NCBI GenBank assembly: GCA_905182515.1
Contig: CAJJBW010000008.1
Span: 108,495 to 172,494, forward strand
Length of the DNA stretch: 64,000 nucleotides
Origin: an uncultured Candidatus Poseidoniales archaeon
Lineage (GTDB): Archaea; Thermoplasmatota; Poseidoniia; Poseidoniales; Thalassarchaeaceae
Reading direction: 5' to 3'
The first letter of the stretch is position 1. Each line of letters opens with the position of its first letter. Shown piece by piece: positions 16,251-24,744 of this stretch. A model generated the notes under the pieces. It was given only the letters and a program-made list of their open reading frames with translations. It searched no databases and was not told where the DNA came from. The translations under genes were made by a program, and so were the position numbers.

Positions 16251-18431
16251 ATGAAGTCAAGATTATCTGCAATACTTCTATGCTCGCTAATGATTGCCTC
16301 CGCCCTAGCAGGGTGTACTGGTGGTGAAGAAGATGTGGAAGTTGTGAATGGTTGTATGGATACAACCGCAACTAATTTCATGTCTGATGCTACTAATGAT
16401 GACGGTACATGTACCTATGATACCGACGGAGATGGGACTATCGATTCCAATGAAGTTGACACCGATGGAGATGGAATCGATGATAATGATGAAATAGAAG
16501 GATGCCAAGATATGGCAGCGACAAATTATGATGCTACTGCTACAGATTCTGGTTCTTGTGATTTCGATCAATCATACTACATGGGAATGTTTGCATCTGG
16601 AGATATGGCCTATGCTGACGCATGGTCTTCACTGCAGAGTGTCCGTGCTTGTGCAGAAACAGGTTCTAATAACCCCTGTGAAATCGTGCAGATGACCATT
16701 GGAGATGCTTCAACCTTTGATCCGCATGATGCATATGATTCAGCATCTGGTGATGTAATTGAAAACGTATTCGATACACTTTATAGGTACGAGGGAGATG
16801 GAAATGGTAATGCCATCATCGTTCCACGTCTAGCCACTTCTCATACTATCAGTGATGATCAATTAACTTACACTTTCACTCTTCGTGATGATGTATACTT
16901 TAGCAATGGCGATCACATGACTGCAGAAGATGTTGTTTATTCATGGGAGAGAGTTAATGAAATGGCAAGCCCACTTTCTCACGTTTCATGGATTACTGAA
17001 CAAAACTTCAATACTTCCGGCCTATCTATGATTGACGCAACTCACTTTTCAGTGACTTTAACTCAACCATATGCAGGTTTCATATCAACGATTGCATACA
17101 CAGTAGGTGCTGTAGTTAATGCAGATCTTTGTGAAGCAAACCGCGTAGTAACTGTAGATGACGCATCAACTGCAGATGTTGATGAATCCTCAGACGACTT
17201 CTGTCATGAATGGATGGATGAAGCACCTTTGGGTGCTGGTACTGGTGCATACGTCGTAGAATCATGGGTCCGCGAAACTGCAATCACCCTTACTCCTAAC
17301 TGGATGTATTGGGAAGACGGCGGATTTAATATTAATCGATTTACATCACAAATAGTCACTGAAGCTTCAACACGCCTTCTTGCTTTCCAAGATGGCGAAG
17401 CCGACTTTGGAAGTTTAAACATTGAAGATGAACCTCAGTTCTGCGATAACTATGATGATGCACCTAATGTTGCAGGTAAAGATGGATATGTTTGCACATA
17501 CCGTGAATCATTCACGATTACATTATCAGCAATGAATCTTATGCCTAAGGCTTTAGATGCGGGCGAAGCAAACAATAATACTGATGCTAACTCTTCTTTA
17601 GTTCTAAATTGGGATTCCAATTTAGATGGGACAATGGATTCTCACGTTATGGCTAGTTCTGCAGTTAGAAAAGCAATAGCTTATTCATTCGATTATGATA
17701 CTGCACGCCGTGATACATATTCAGGGCAACTTGCACCTGTTTATGGGCCAATACCTAATGGTTTCCTATATGATGAAACTCAAAGCCAAGTGTTTGATTA
17801 TGATCTAGCAGTTGCTGAACAAGCTCTAGAGGATGCAGGATTCATCCGCCAATATGATTGTACTAGCCTAACAGTAGGCGGCGAGCCAACAGTTGTACCA
17901 GATGACGGAAGCAGAGATGGAACTGAATGTCGTTTACCTAACGTTTTGAGAATCATGGCCAATGAAGGAAATGATTACAGAATCGCAATGGCTGGTCAAA
18001 TAGCTCAGGCATTAGGGTCAATCGGAGTTGCAACAGATGGAGATGCAAAACCGTGGGCAGAATACCTGACAATGTACTATACTAGCACTTTTGAAATCAG
18101 ATTTAGCGGATGGGCACCAGATTATCTGGATCCAGATAACTACTGGACACCTTTCGCAGCAAGTCATGATGCTGGCGGAGATGCATATGGTACAAACTAC
18201 CATAATGCGGCATTAGATGAAAATCTAACTGCAGCACGAGTTTCAACGGATGATGCAGAGCGCACTCAACTTTACCAGAATGCATTTGCTCTATGGGCAG
18301 AAGATCCTAACATGATTATAATTGGCCAAGGTAATGGTATAAGTGTAAAGCGTGATGATATCGTTTCTGCACCATGGGCTGCTATTGGAGCTGCTCACTG
18401 GTTTGATTACGATAAATTACCAGTAGCATAA
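16251..18431 (+). CDS. dppA: Oligopeptide-binding lipoprotein (SBP family 5), DppA/OppA type
   Basis: A signal peptide ends in the lipobox SALAGC (Cys about residue 21), so the protein is likely lipid-anchored outside the cell. Residues about 30-105 form an acidic linker with calcium-binding-style DxDxDG repeats (DTDGDGTIDSNE, DTDGDGIDDND) of thrombospondin type 3 kind, and paired cysteines. The rest is a family 5 solute-binding protein: TFDPHDAYDS, LAFQDGEADFG, FTLRDDVYFSNGDHMTAEDV and FSGWAPDYLDPDNYW are recognisable positions. It delivers peptides to the DppBCDF complex encoded next. At 726 residues it is longer than the usual 520-600 because of the linker. The ligand class (di- or oligopeptide) is not certain. 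Confidence 0.88.
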   Translation: MKSRLSAILLCSLMIASALAGCTGGEEDVEVVNGCMDTTATNFMSDATNDDGTCTYDTDGDGTIDSNEVDTDGDGIDDNDEIEGCQDMAATNYDATATDSGSCDFDQSYYMGMFASGDMAYADAWSSLQSVRACAETGSNNPCEIVQMTIGDASTFDPHDAYDSASGDVIENVFDTLYRYEGDGNGNAIIVPRLATSHTISDDQLTYTFTLRDDVYFSNGDHMTAEDVVYSWERVNEMASPLSHVSWITEQNFNTSGLSMIDATHFSVTLTQPYAGFISTIAYTVGAVVNADLCEANRVVTVDDASTADVDESSDDFCHEWMDEAPLGAGTGAYVVESWVRETAITLTPNWMYWEDGGFNINRFTSQIVTEASTRLLAFQDGEADFGSLNIEDEPQFCDNYDDAPNVAGKDGYVCTYRESFTITLSAMNLMPKALDAGEANNNTDANSSLVLNWDSNLDGTMDSHVMASSAVRKAIAYSFDYDTARRDTYSGQLAPVYGPIPNGFLYDETQSQVFDYDLAVAEQALEDAGFIRQYDCTSLTVGGEPTVVPDDGSRDGTECRLPNVLRIMANEGNDYRIAMAGQIAQALGSIGVATDGDAKPWAEYLTMYYTSTFEIRFSGWAPDYLDPDNYWTPFAASHDAGGDAYGTNYHNAALDENLTAARVSTDDAERTQLYQNAFALWAEDPNMIIIGQGNGISVKRDDIVSAPWAAIGAAHWFDYDKLPVA

Positions 18432-18466
18432 TTCTTAATTGAATTGTTCGGACATACGTAAGGCCT

Positions 18467-18510
18467 AGTAACAGCCACTCTTGAGTGGCTGTTACTTTGC
18501 CGTTTTTTTT
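18467..18510 (+). terminator. Strong hairpin and T-run between binding protein and permease genes
   Basis: AGTAACAGCCACTC (18467-18480) and its exact reverse complement (18483-18496) form a 14-bp stem with a TT loop, followed within five bases by eight T. This looks like an intrinsic terminator or a 3'-end stabiliser. It would let the binding protein be expressed far more than the membrane subunits, as is usual for ABC importers. Confidence 0.7.
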
Positions 18511-18592
18511 ATTTTTAAATTCAATGAAATGTGTTTACCAATGATACATTTGATATAATGCCATTCTCTAGTAGTAACGGAGGTACAATACT

Positions 18593-19729
18593 ATGAAACT
18601 ACAGGAGTTCATTGTTAGGAGATTAATTCTCTTAATTCCTGTTATTTGGGGTGTCTCTGTATTTACTTTTGCTATAGCGCAAGTAATTCCTGCTGACCCA
18701 GCCGCGGCATTATGTGGTGAGAAATGCGGAGTCATGGGGTCAAATGGTCTAACTGCATATGAATCAAACGTCATTCGCCTAGGTCTCGATAAACCAATAG
18801 TTGAACAGTATTGGATATATGTTACTAACCTTCTACAAGGTGATTGGGGTGAATCGGTAACATTTCACCGACCAGTCATTGAGAAGTTAAGAGATGCAGC
18901 ACCAATAACTCTTGAGATGTCATTCCTTTCTCTTGCTATGGGATTTCCTATGGGAATTTCTTTGGGAATTCTAAGTGCTGTATGGCAAGATAAACTGTTT
19001 GATCAAGTGTCCCGATTCGTAGCAATAGCCTTTGTTAGCTTACCTATATTTTGGTTAGCTATGATGTTTCAGTATATATTTGGGACCCAAGTTGGAATAT
19101 GCGACCCAATAACTCAAGCATTGCCCCTAATTCCTGATACTGTAGGGGGATGTTTTCCTATTTACGGTCGCCATGACCCAACTTATACATTTCCTGACAC
19201 TGGCACCGGATTTCATTTAATTGATAGTTGGATAGTCGAGGAGCCAACAAAATATAATCCTCAAACAAACCAATATGAGGTTTCAATGTCACACTGGGAT
19301 ATGTTCGCCGATACATTCAAGCATCTTTTCTTACCTTGTTTCACACTCGCTGTTGCTAGCACTGGAGGCCTATTGAGATATATGCGTGCTAGTTTACTCG
19401 AAGTCTTGAATGAAGATTATGTCCGAACAGCTAGGGCTAAGGGGATTTCCGAAAGAAGAGTAATAATGGTCCATGCTGTACGTAACGCCCTTGTCCCGAT
19501 TGTAACAATTTTAGGTTTTTCAATTGGAGGGGCCATAGGGGGGGCCGTTCTAACTGAGACAATTTTTGCATTCCCTGGGATGGGAAAAACAGCCGTAGAT
19601 GCAATAGTTTACTTGGATTTTGCCATGATTATGGGTGTAACTCTCGTGACGGCTATTATTTTTCTGCTCTCTAATTTATTAGTTGATCTTTCTTATGCTA
19701 TAGTCGATCCAAGGGTGAGATTAGAATGA
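18593..19729 (+). CDS. dppB: Oligopeptide ABC transporter permease, DppB type
   Basis: This 378-residue permease follows the DppB/OppB pattern: MKLQEFIVRRLILLIPVIWG as the N-terminal membrane entry, LGLDKPIVEQYW, then several helices. The EAA coupling loop is RTARAKGISERRV followed by HAVRNALVPI, which docks to an ATPase. The C-terminus AIVDPRVRLE is also typical. An external loop (about residues 160-235) is longer than usual and contains three cysteines. The gene follows a terminator hairpin, has a GGAGGT-type ribosome site, and its stop overlaps the dppC start by four bases. Confidence 0.9.
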   Translation: MKLQEFIVRRLILLIPVIWGVSVFTFAIAQVIPADPAAALCGEKCGVMGSNGLTAYESNVIRLGLDKPIVEQYWIYVTNLLQGDWGESVTFHRPVIEKLRDAAPITLEMSFLSLAMGFPMGISLGILSAVWQDKLFDQVSRFVAIAFVSLPIFWLAMMFQYIFGTQVGICDPITQALPLIPDTVGGCFPIYGRHDPTYTFPDTGTGFHLIDSWIVEEPTKYNPQTNQYEVSMSHWDMFADTFKHLFLPCFTLAVASTGGLLRYMRASLLEVLNEDYVRTARAKGISERRVIMVHAVRNALVPIVTILGFSIGGAIGGAVLTETIFAFPGMGKTAVDAIVYLDFAMIMGVTLVTAIIFLLSNLLVDLSYAIVDPRVRLE

Positions 19730-21717
19730 ACTCATTTCTCATAAACTTTATATTATATTTTTTAGTTCTTACATTATCAATTTTTTGTTTAGGGCTATTA
19801 TATGATAGAAAAAATGGTCGCACGTGGAATGATGGTTCTGAAGATAGAAAAGAAGGGCTTAATAGATTAATTCAGAGTTGGAGCCAAAGATTACAAGATA
19901 TTCGAAAAAGTTGGAAAATATTTAGACGGTCAATTTTAGCTTTAGTCGGTTTATTCTTAATAATAGCAGTTTCAACAATAAGTATTTTTGCTGATGATAT
20001 AGCAGTCGAACATCCGTACAGAAATTTACAGGATACTGAAGACCTATGGTGGATTGATAATGAACCGAAGAGATTAGAACCATTTTCAGAGGGTTGTGAT
20101 TGGCACGAACAAAGCATTGATTTATTTAAAATAAAAAATAAAGGATACCCGAGATATGTTACAGCAGTTTCCGACCCAGTGTTAACTAAAAATGGCTCTT
20201 TGTCTCCAAATAATCTCGAGATAATTACATTAGTATCTATAGAGGATGATTTAGGATATGAATTGAATAATTCAATATTAATTGTCCATAATGAAACAAC
20301 TTTCTTTGTTACCGATGATGCGTTGAATGTTAGTGGTTCAAAGATATGGGTCATGTATGAATTTAATAATGAGGGCATGCATCATTCCTGGCTTCCAGAT
20401 GGATATGATGTTTGTATAATGGGGACGACAAACTCAGGACAAGATTTATTCAGTAAAATTTTATATGGGTCAAGGATATCTCTTAAAATAGGAATAACTG
20501 TTGCATTCTTAACAGTCGCATTGGGGACAGTAATTGGAAGTATTAGTGGTTATTATGGAGGAGTAATAGATGAATTAATTATGAGATTGACTGATGTATT
20601 CTTCGCTGTTCCTGGCCTCATTCTTGCAATGGCATTTGTTGCAGCATTACAAAATACAACTAGTATGTCCTTGCCAATGTCTGCGATTTCTTTTTTATTA
20701 TTATTATTCATTTGTATGTCCTTTAGGAATATTATAGATGAAATGTATTCTGGAGAAAAACCATCGACTTATCTTGATATCAGGAATGAAGAAAACTTAT
20801 CACTATTTGGAAAATTTATTAAAAAACTTGGGATTTCCTTTGGGTTAAAGTCAAAAACTCATTTTTTATCAAAAATAATTAATTCTAATTATCTATATTA
20901 TCAACGTGTAATTCGATTCTTGTCTAATTACTCAACATCTATCACTATAATTATATTTTTTACAATTCTTGGAACTTATTGGGGGGGGATATGGCCTCAA
21001 AATAACTCAAATAATATTGATGAAGTTGGTTTGGATACTCAATTAACAAGGGCATTAGTTCTTGTTTCTATGAGTGTATTATTTATTTTAGTTACAATCT
21101 TTGACAAAGTATATACAAACGGAATCAAGAAAGAAGTAATATTTCAAAGAATGTCTGCATCTGTTAATTTTACAAACCCCTTCCGTTTTTTGGCTTTTAG
21201 GACAATTATGATCTTTATATCGGTAATATTATTAATTTTTGTATCCAAAACTTCAGAATCAGATTTTTCTGTTATTCGTGATTTTGATAGGTTATGGAAA
21301 ATACAGGCTGCTCTAATATTAACGGGGTGGCCCGGATATGCCAGATTAATTCGTGGGCAAGTTTTGTACATCCGAGAAATGACGTTCGTAGAGGCCGCCA
21401 AATCGGTAGGCGCTCCTGATGGAAGAATCATGTTCAGGCACATACTTCCTAGTGCATGGGCCCCACTGCTAGTTGCATTCACATTGGACATAGGGGGAAC
21501 TATATTATCTGCTTCAGGACTTTCTTTTATTGGTTTAGGTGCAGAACCAGGGACAGCCGAATGGGGAATTCTGGTGGCTGATGGCAGAAAATTTTTCCCT
21601 AACACTGGATGGTGGCTCGTTACTTTCCCGGGTTTAGCAATATTAGTTACTACATTAGGATTTAACTTACTTGGTGACGGTTTACGAGATATAGTTGACC
21701 CCAAAAATAAGAGGTGA
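19726..21717 (+). CDS. dppC: Oligopeptide ABC permease, DppC type, with inserted membrane-helix block
   Basis: The protein has 663 residues where the family usually has about 300. The canonical parts are recognisable: TTNSGQDLFSKILYGSRISL (about 234-253), YYGGVIDELIMRLTDVFFAV (276-295), TGWPGYARLIRGQ (533-545), the EAA loop EAAKSVGAPDGRIMFRHILP (555-574) and the C-terminal FNLLGDGLRDIVDP. Between residues about 309 and 528 the normal short loop is replaced by some 220 residues holding about four hydrophobic helices (near 313-334, 404-421, 442-460, 488-507) and polar loops. There is also an extra N-terminal helix (4-25) and an enlarged outside domain (about 90-232). An even helix number keeps the core topology. 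The ATPase gene just downstream carries similar membrane insertions. Confidence 0.87.
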   Translation: MNSFLINFILYFLVLTLSIFCLGLLYDRKNGRTWNDGSEDRKEGLNRLIQSWSQRLQDIRKSWKIFRRSILALVGLFLIIAVSTISIFADDIAVEHPYRNLQDTEDLWWIDNEPKRLEPFSEGCDWHEQSIDLFKIKNKGYPRYVTAVSDPVLTKNGSLSPNNLEIITLVSIEDDLGYELNNSILIVHNETTFFVTDDALNVSGSKIWVMYEFNNEGMHHSWLPDGYDVCIMGTTNSGQDLFSKILYGSRISLKIGITVAFLTVALGTVIGSISGYYGGVIDELIMRLTDVFFAVPGLILAMAFVAALQNTTSMSLPMSAISFLLLLFICMSFRNIIDEMYSGEKPSTYLDIRNEENLSLFGKFIKKLGISFGLKSKTHFLSKIINSNYLYYQRVIRFLSNYSTSITIIIFFTILGTYWGGIWPQNNSNNIDEVGLDTQLTRALVLVSMSVLFILVTIFDKVYTNGIKKEVIFQRMSASVNFTNPFRFLAFRTIMIFISVILLIFVSKTSESDFSVIRDFDRLWKIQAALILTGWPGYARLIRGQVLYIREMTFVEAAKSVGAPDGRIMFRHILPSAWAPLLVAFTLDIGGTILSASGLSFIGLGAEPGTAEWGILVADGRKFFPNTGWWLVTFPGLAILVTTLGFNLLGDGLRDIVDPKNKR

Positions 21718-21723
21718 AATGAT

Positions 21724-23334
21724 ATGAAAAATTTCAATAAATCTCTAACTGAGGGTGATACTCCACTATTAGAAATATCCAATCTAAAAGTTCATTTTGA
21801 TACTTTGGATGGGCCTATCGAAGCATTAAATGATATCAACTTAGAAGTTTACAAAGGGCAAATAATGGGCGTCGTGGGTGAATCAGGTTGCGGAAAATCT
21901 GTCACTTCTTTAACGACTATCGGTTTAGCAACTTGTGATGTTGATAATGGCAGTATTAAGTACGATGGCAGAGAAATGATTTTTAAGTCCAGAGATGATA
22001 ATAATTATTTATATGATATATCAACTAAATTATTAACATTTTTTGCAGTATTTATTCTACTGCCCCTTGGGAGTATTTATTTGATGCCTTTCATGAAAGA
22101 CCCTTTATTTGGGTTTAAATTACTTATGCTAAGCTTACTATTGTTGGCCATCTCAATGGTTATTAAGTTCTATACAAATACAGATGAAAGAAAACATAAC
22201 AAATTTATGAGATTCATACGAGGAAATGAAATTAGTATGATATTCCAAGAACCAATGACCGCTTTAAATCCATTATACACTGTAGAAAAACAAATATTCG
22301 AGGTAATGAAGGCACATAGTAAACTTCCAGAAGCAAGTATGCCAAAAGCAAAAAAATTATTTTTCTCTCTCTTGTCTCCCTTTGTGCACCTAAATAATTT
22401 TACTATTAACAATAAGTCAGGGGCATTAACATTTTTATTGCTCGTTTCGATTTATATCTTTTTCCCCTCTGCAGAGGATCACATAATGTCCAGTTTTTAT
22501 TTAATAATCCTATTAGGTTACGCGCCTCCTATTGTTAAAATTTTATTAAAAGGCAATAATTTTAATTCTTATGCGGCATGGCATTCTATTTTAATAACAA
22601 CTCCCTTTTCCTTTGTTACGGCTTTAATTTTCGCCGCACTACTTTGGACGCCATTTCCAGTAGTGGCAACAGTCGTTGTCTTATTTTTATCGATATCAAC
22701 GCCTTTAATGATAATTATTGATTATTTAAAACTAGATCCTTCTCATAGGGATGAAATTATTAGAATTCTTGAAGAGGTAAGAATTCCAAATCCCAATTCA
22801 GTAATTATGATGTACCCACATGAACTATCAGGAGGTATGAGGCAAAGAGTAATGATAGCAATGATGATGTCTTGTGAGCCTAAACTATTGATTGCTGATG
22901 AACCCACTACAGCTTTAGATGTTACAATTCAGGCACAAATTCTTAAGTTAATGAGAGATTTGAGGGACAAAAAAGGAACTGCAATAATGCTGATTACTCA
23001 TGATTTAGGCGTAATTGCGGAGATGTGCGATGAAGTTGCAGTTATGTACGCGGGGAGAGTTGTTGAACAAGCACCAGTATCTGAAATATTTGCCAACCCA
23101 AGGCATGCTTATACTAAGGGTTTGTTAGCAAGTAGTCCTAGCATGAGTTCTGAGAGGAAATCAACACTAACTGCAATACCTGGACAAGTTTCACAGCCCT
23201 CTGACTTCGTTCAAGGCTGTCGTTTCTGTCAACGAATGGGCCGTGAAGGTCAAACTCTAGAAATCAGGCCTAAAATTAGACATATAGGTAATAAGCACTG
23301 GGTAGAAGACTGCCAAATATGCGTAAGTAATTAA
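21724..23334 (+). CDS. dppD: Oligopeptide ABC ATPase, DppD type, split by two transmembrane insertions
   Basis: All ABC ATPase motifs are intact: Walker A GESGCGKS (52-59), Q-loop MIFQEPMTALNP (173-184), signature LSGGMRQR (368-375), Walker B LLIADEP (388-394) and H-loop THD (about 425). The length is 536 instead of about 330. Insert 1 (about 95-155, before IRGNEISMIFQEP) has two strongly hydrophobic helices. Insert 2 (about 205-340, between the Q-loop region and IPNPNSVIMMYPHELSGG) has about four. Even numbers of helices leave all catalytic parts on the same, cytoplasmic, side. The C-terminus keeps the OppD-type cysteines (GCRFC...CQIC). A normal ATPase of this class is soluble and peripheral. 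This one should be an integral membrane protein. The start ATG follows a GAGGTG ribosome site. Confidence 0.88.
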   Translation: MKNFNKSLTEGDTPLLEISNLKVHFDTLDGPIEALNDINLEVYKGQIMGVVGESGCGKSVTSLTTIGLATCDVDNGSIKYDGREMIFKSRDDNNYLYDISTKLLTFFAVFILLPLGSIYLMPFMKDPLFGFKLLMLSLLLLAISMVIKFYTNTDERKHNKFMRFIRGNEISMIFQEPMTALNPLYTVEKQIFEVMKAHSKLPEASMPKAKKLFFSLLSPFVHLNNFTINNKSGALTFLLLVSIYIFFPSAEDHIMSSFYLIILLGYAPPIVKILLKGNNFNSYAAWHSILITTPFSFVTALIFAALLWTPFPVVATVVVLFLSISTPLMIIIDYLKLDPSHRDEIIRILEEVRIPNPNSVIMMYPHELSGGMRQRVMIAMMMSCEPKLLIADEPTTALDVTIQAQILKLMRDLRDKKGTAIMLITHDLGVIAEMCDEVAVMYAGRVVEQAPVSEIFANPRHAYTKGLLASSPSMSSERKSTLTAIPGQVSQPSDFVQGCRFCQRMGREGQTLEIRPKIRHIGNKHWVEDCQICVSN

Positions 23335-23347
23335 AAAGGTGATTAAT

Positions 23348-24340
23348 ATGCCAAAAAAATCAGAAAAACCCTTGATTGAGATAAAAGATCTTACTAAATG
23401 GTTCCCGGTAAAGGAAGGAATGTTTTCTCCAGTAAAATCTTATGTTAGGGCAGTTGACGGCGTTGATCTCCAAGTATTCAAAGGAGAAACTCTTGGAATA
23501 GTGGGTGAATCAGGATGTGGTAAAACTACGTTGGGGCGTGTTCTATTAGGTTTAATTCCTCGCACGACAGGGTCAATTATTTTCGATGGAGAAGATATTC
23601 GCAAGATCCGCAAGAAGGATTTGCGCCGCCGCATGCAAATAGTTTTCCAAGATCCAGGTGGCTCAATGAATCCTAGGATGTCAGTAAGGTCAATAGTTGG
23701 TGAACCACTTCAGGTTAATGGCATGTCTGATGGTGCTAAATTAACTGCAATTGTTGGCGATTTACTCAACTCAGTAGGCTTAAAAAAAGCACATATGACT
23801 AGATTCCCTCATGAATTTTCGGGTGGTCAAAAACAAAGAATTGCCCTTGCTCGTGCTCTTGCGCTCGAACCAGAATTTATCCTTCTTGATGAGCCTACCA
23901 GTGCACTTGACGTTTCAATTCAAGCACAAGTGTTGAATTTGCTACTTGATATTCAGAAAAAACATGATTTAACTTATGTTTTTATTGCTCACGACCTTGC
24001 TGTAGTTAGACACATATCTGACCGCGTAGCAGTGATGTATCTTGGGAAAGTAGTTGAATTAGCGGATGCAGAAGAAATATACAAAAACCCAGTGCATGCA
24101 TATACAAAAGCATTAATCGCAGCTATTCCTGTCCCTGACCCAACAATTCCTAGGAATGAGAATTTATTAGAAGGAGATGTACCTTCATCAATTAATCCTC
24201 CTAAGGGCTGTGCATTTGGTCACAGAGTTAGCCATCCTAATTGGGAAAAAAGCATAGGGATTGATTTGTCTTTGCATGAAATATCTCCAGGCCATTATGT
24301 CCAAATGTGCCCCTGTTGTACTGATATTTTGGATAAATAA
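23348..24340 (+). CDS. dppF: Oligopeptide ABC ATPase, DppF type
   Basis: This second ATPase of the importer is conventional, about 330 residues with no insertion: Walker A GESGCGKTT, Q-loop VFQDPGGSMNPRM, signature FSGGQKQR, Walker B ILLDEPTSALD and H-loop AHD. The C-terminal oligopeptide-transporter extension ends with CPCC. It forms a heterodimer with the DppD subunit under the two permeases. I choose the ATG at 23348 with an AAGGTGAT ribosome site; an in-frame GTG lies at 23339. It is the last gene of the dppBCDF run. Confidence 0.92.
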   Translation: MPKKSEKPLIEIKDLTKWFPVKEGMFSPVKSYVRAVDGVDLQVFKGETLGIVGESGCGKTTLGRVLLGLIPRTTGSIIFDGEDIRKIRKKDLRRRMQIVFQDPGGSMNPRMSVRSIVGEPLQVNGMSDGAKLTAIVGDLLNSVGLKKAHMTRFPHEFSGGQKQRIALARALALEPEFILLDEPTSALDVSIQAQVLNLLLDIQKKHDLTYVFIAHDLAVVRHISDRVAVMYLGKVVELADAEEIYKNPVHAYTKALIAAIPVPDPTIPRNENLLEGDVPSSINPPKGCAFGHRVSHPNWEKSIGIDLSLHEISPGHYVQMCPCCTDILDK

Positions 24341-24388
24341 TGAAATTTCTTAGGATACAATAATCATCTGTTCTTATCTGCCAATATC

Positions 24389-24742
24389 ATGAAAGAGCCG
24401 GAAGTTAAAACCTCTCCTTCTGATTTCATAGATAAGAAATCTAATCGTGAAGACTCATTTTGGAGGTTGAAGAAAGCTGTAGATTTTAGAAGACACAAAA
24501 GAATTCAATCAATTGTCGCCCAGGAATCTGAAGATTTGATGACAACTATTGGACGTGTAATTTACATATGTGTATGCATATTATTTGATGGCTTAATATT
24601 AATCGAAATACCAATTATACTTGGCAGATCTGTACCTTCATGGGTATTATATGGCACGATACTCGGTTTTAGCATTAATTTACAAAAACAATATTATGAT
24701 GAATGGTTCCGTGTAGATTTGACCGATTATGATATGAATTAA
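24389..24742 (+). CDS. Small membrane protein, unknown
   Basis: I do not recognise this 117-residue protein. The first 55 residues are charged (KKAVDFRRHKRIQSI). Two hydrophobic helices follow (about 56-77 and 82-95), and the tail is acidic (WFRVDLTDYD). It lies 48 bases after dppF on the same strand and ends three bases before the convergent MFS gene. It could be an accessory of the peptide importer, but only position suggests that. Confidence 0.55.
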   Translation: MKEPEVKTSPSDFIDKKSNREDSFWRLKKAVDFRRHKRIQSIVAQESEDLMTTIGRVIYICVCILFDGLILIEIPIILGRSVPSWVLYGTILGFSINLQKQYYDEWFRVDLTDYDMN

Positions 24743-24744
24743 TT

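Noticed and set aside
22000..22750. Inteins as explanation for the insertions in DppD (and DppC)
   Set aside because: No splice-junction residues (Cys/Ser at the start, HN at the end) or homing endonuclease motifs, and the inserted segments are rows of membrane helices at positions outside the catalytic motifs that inteins prefer.
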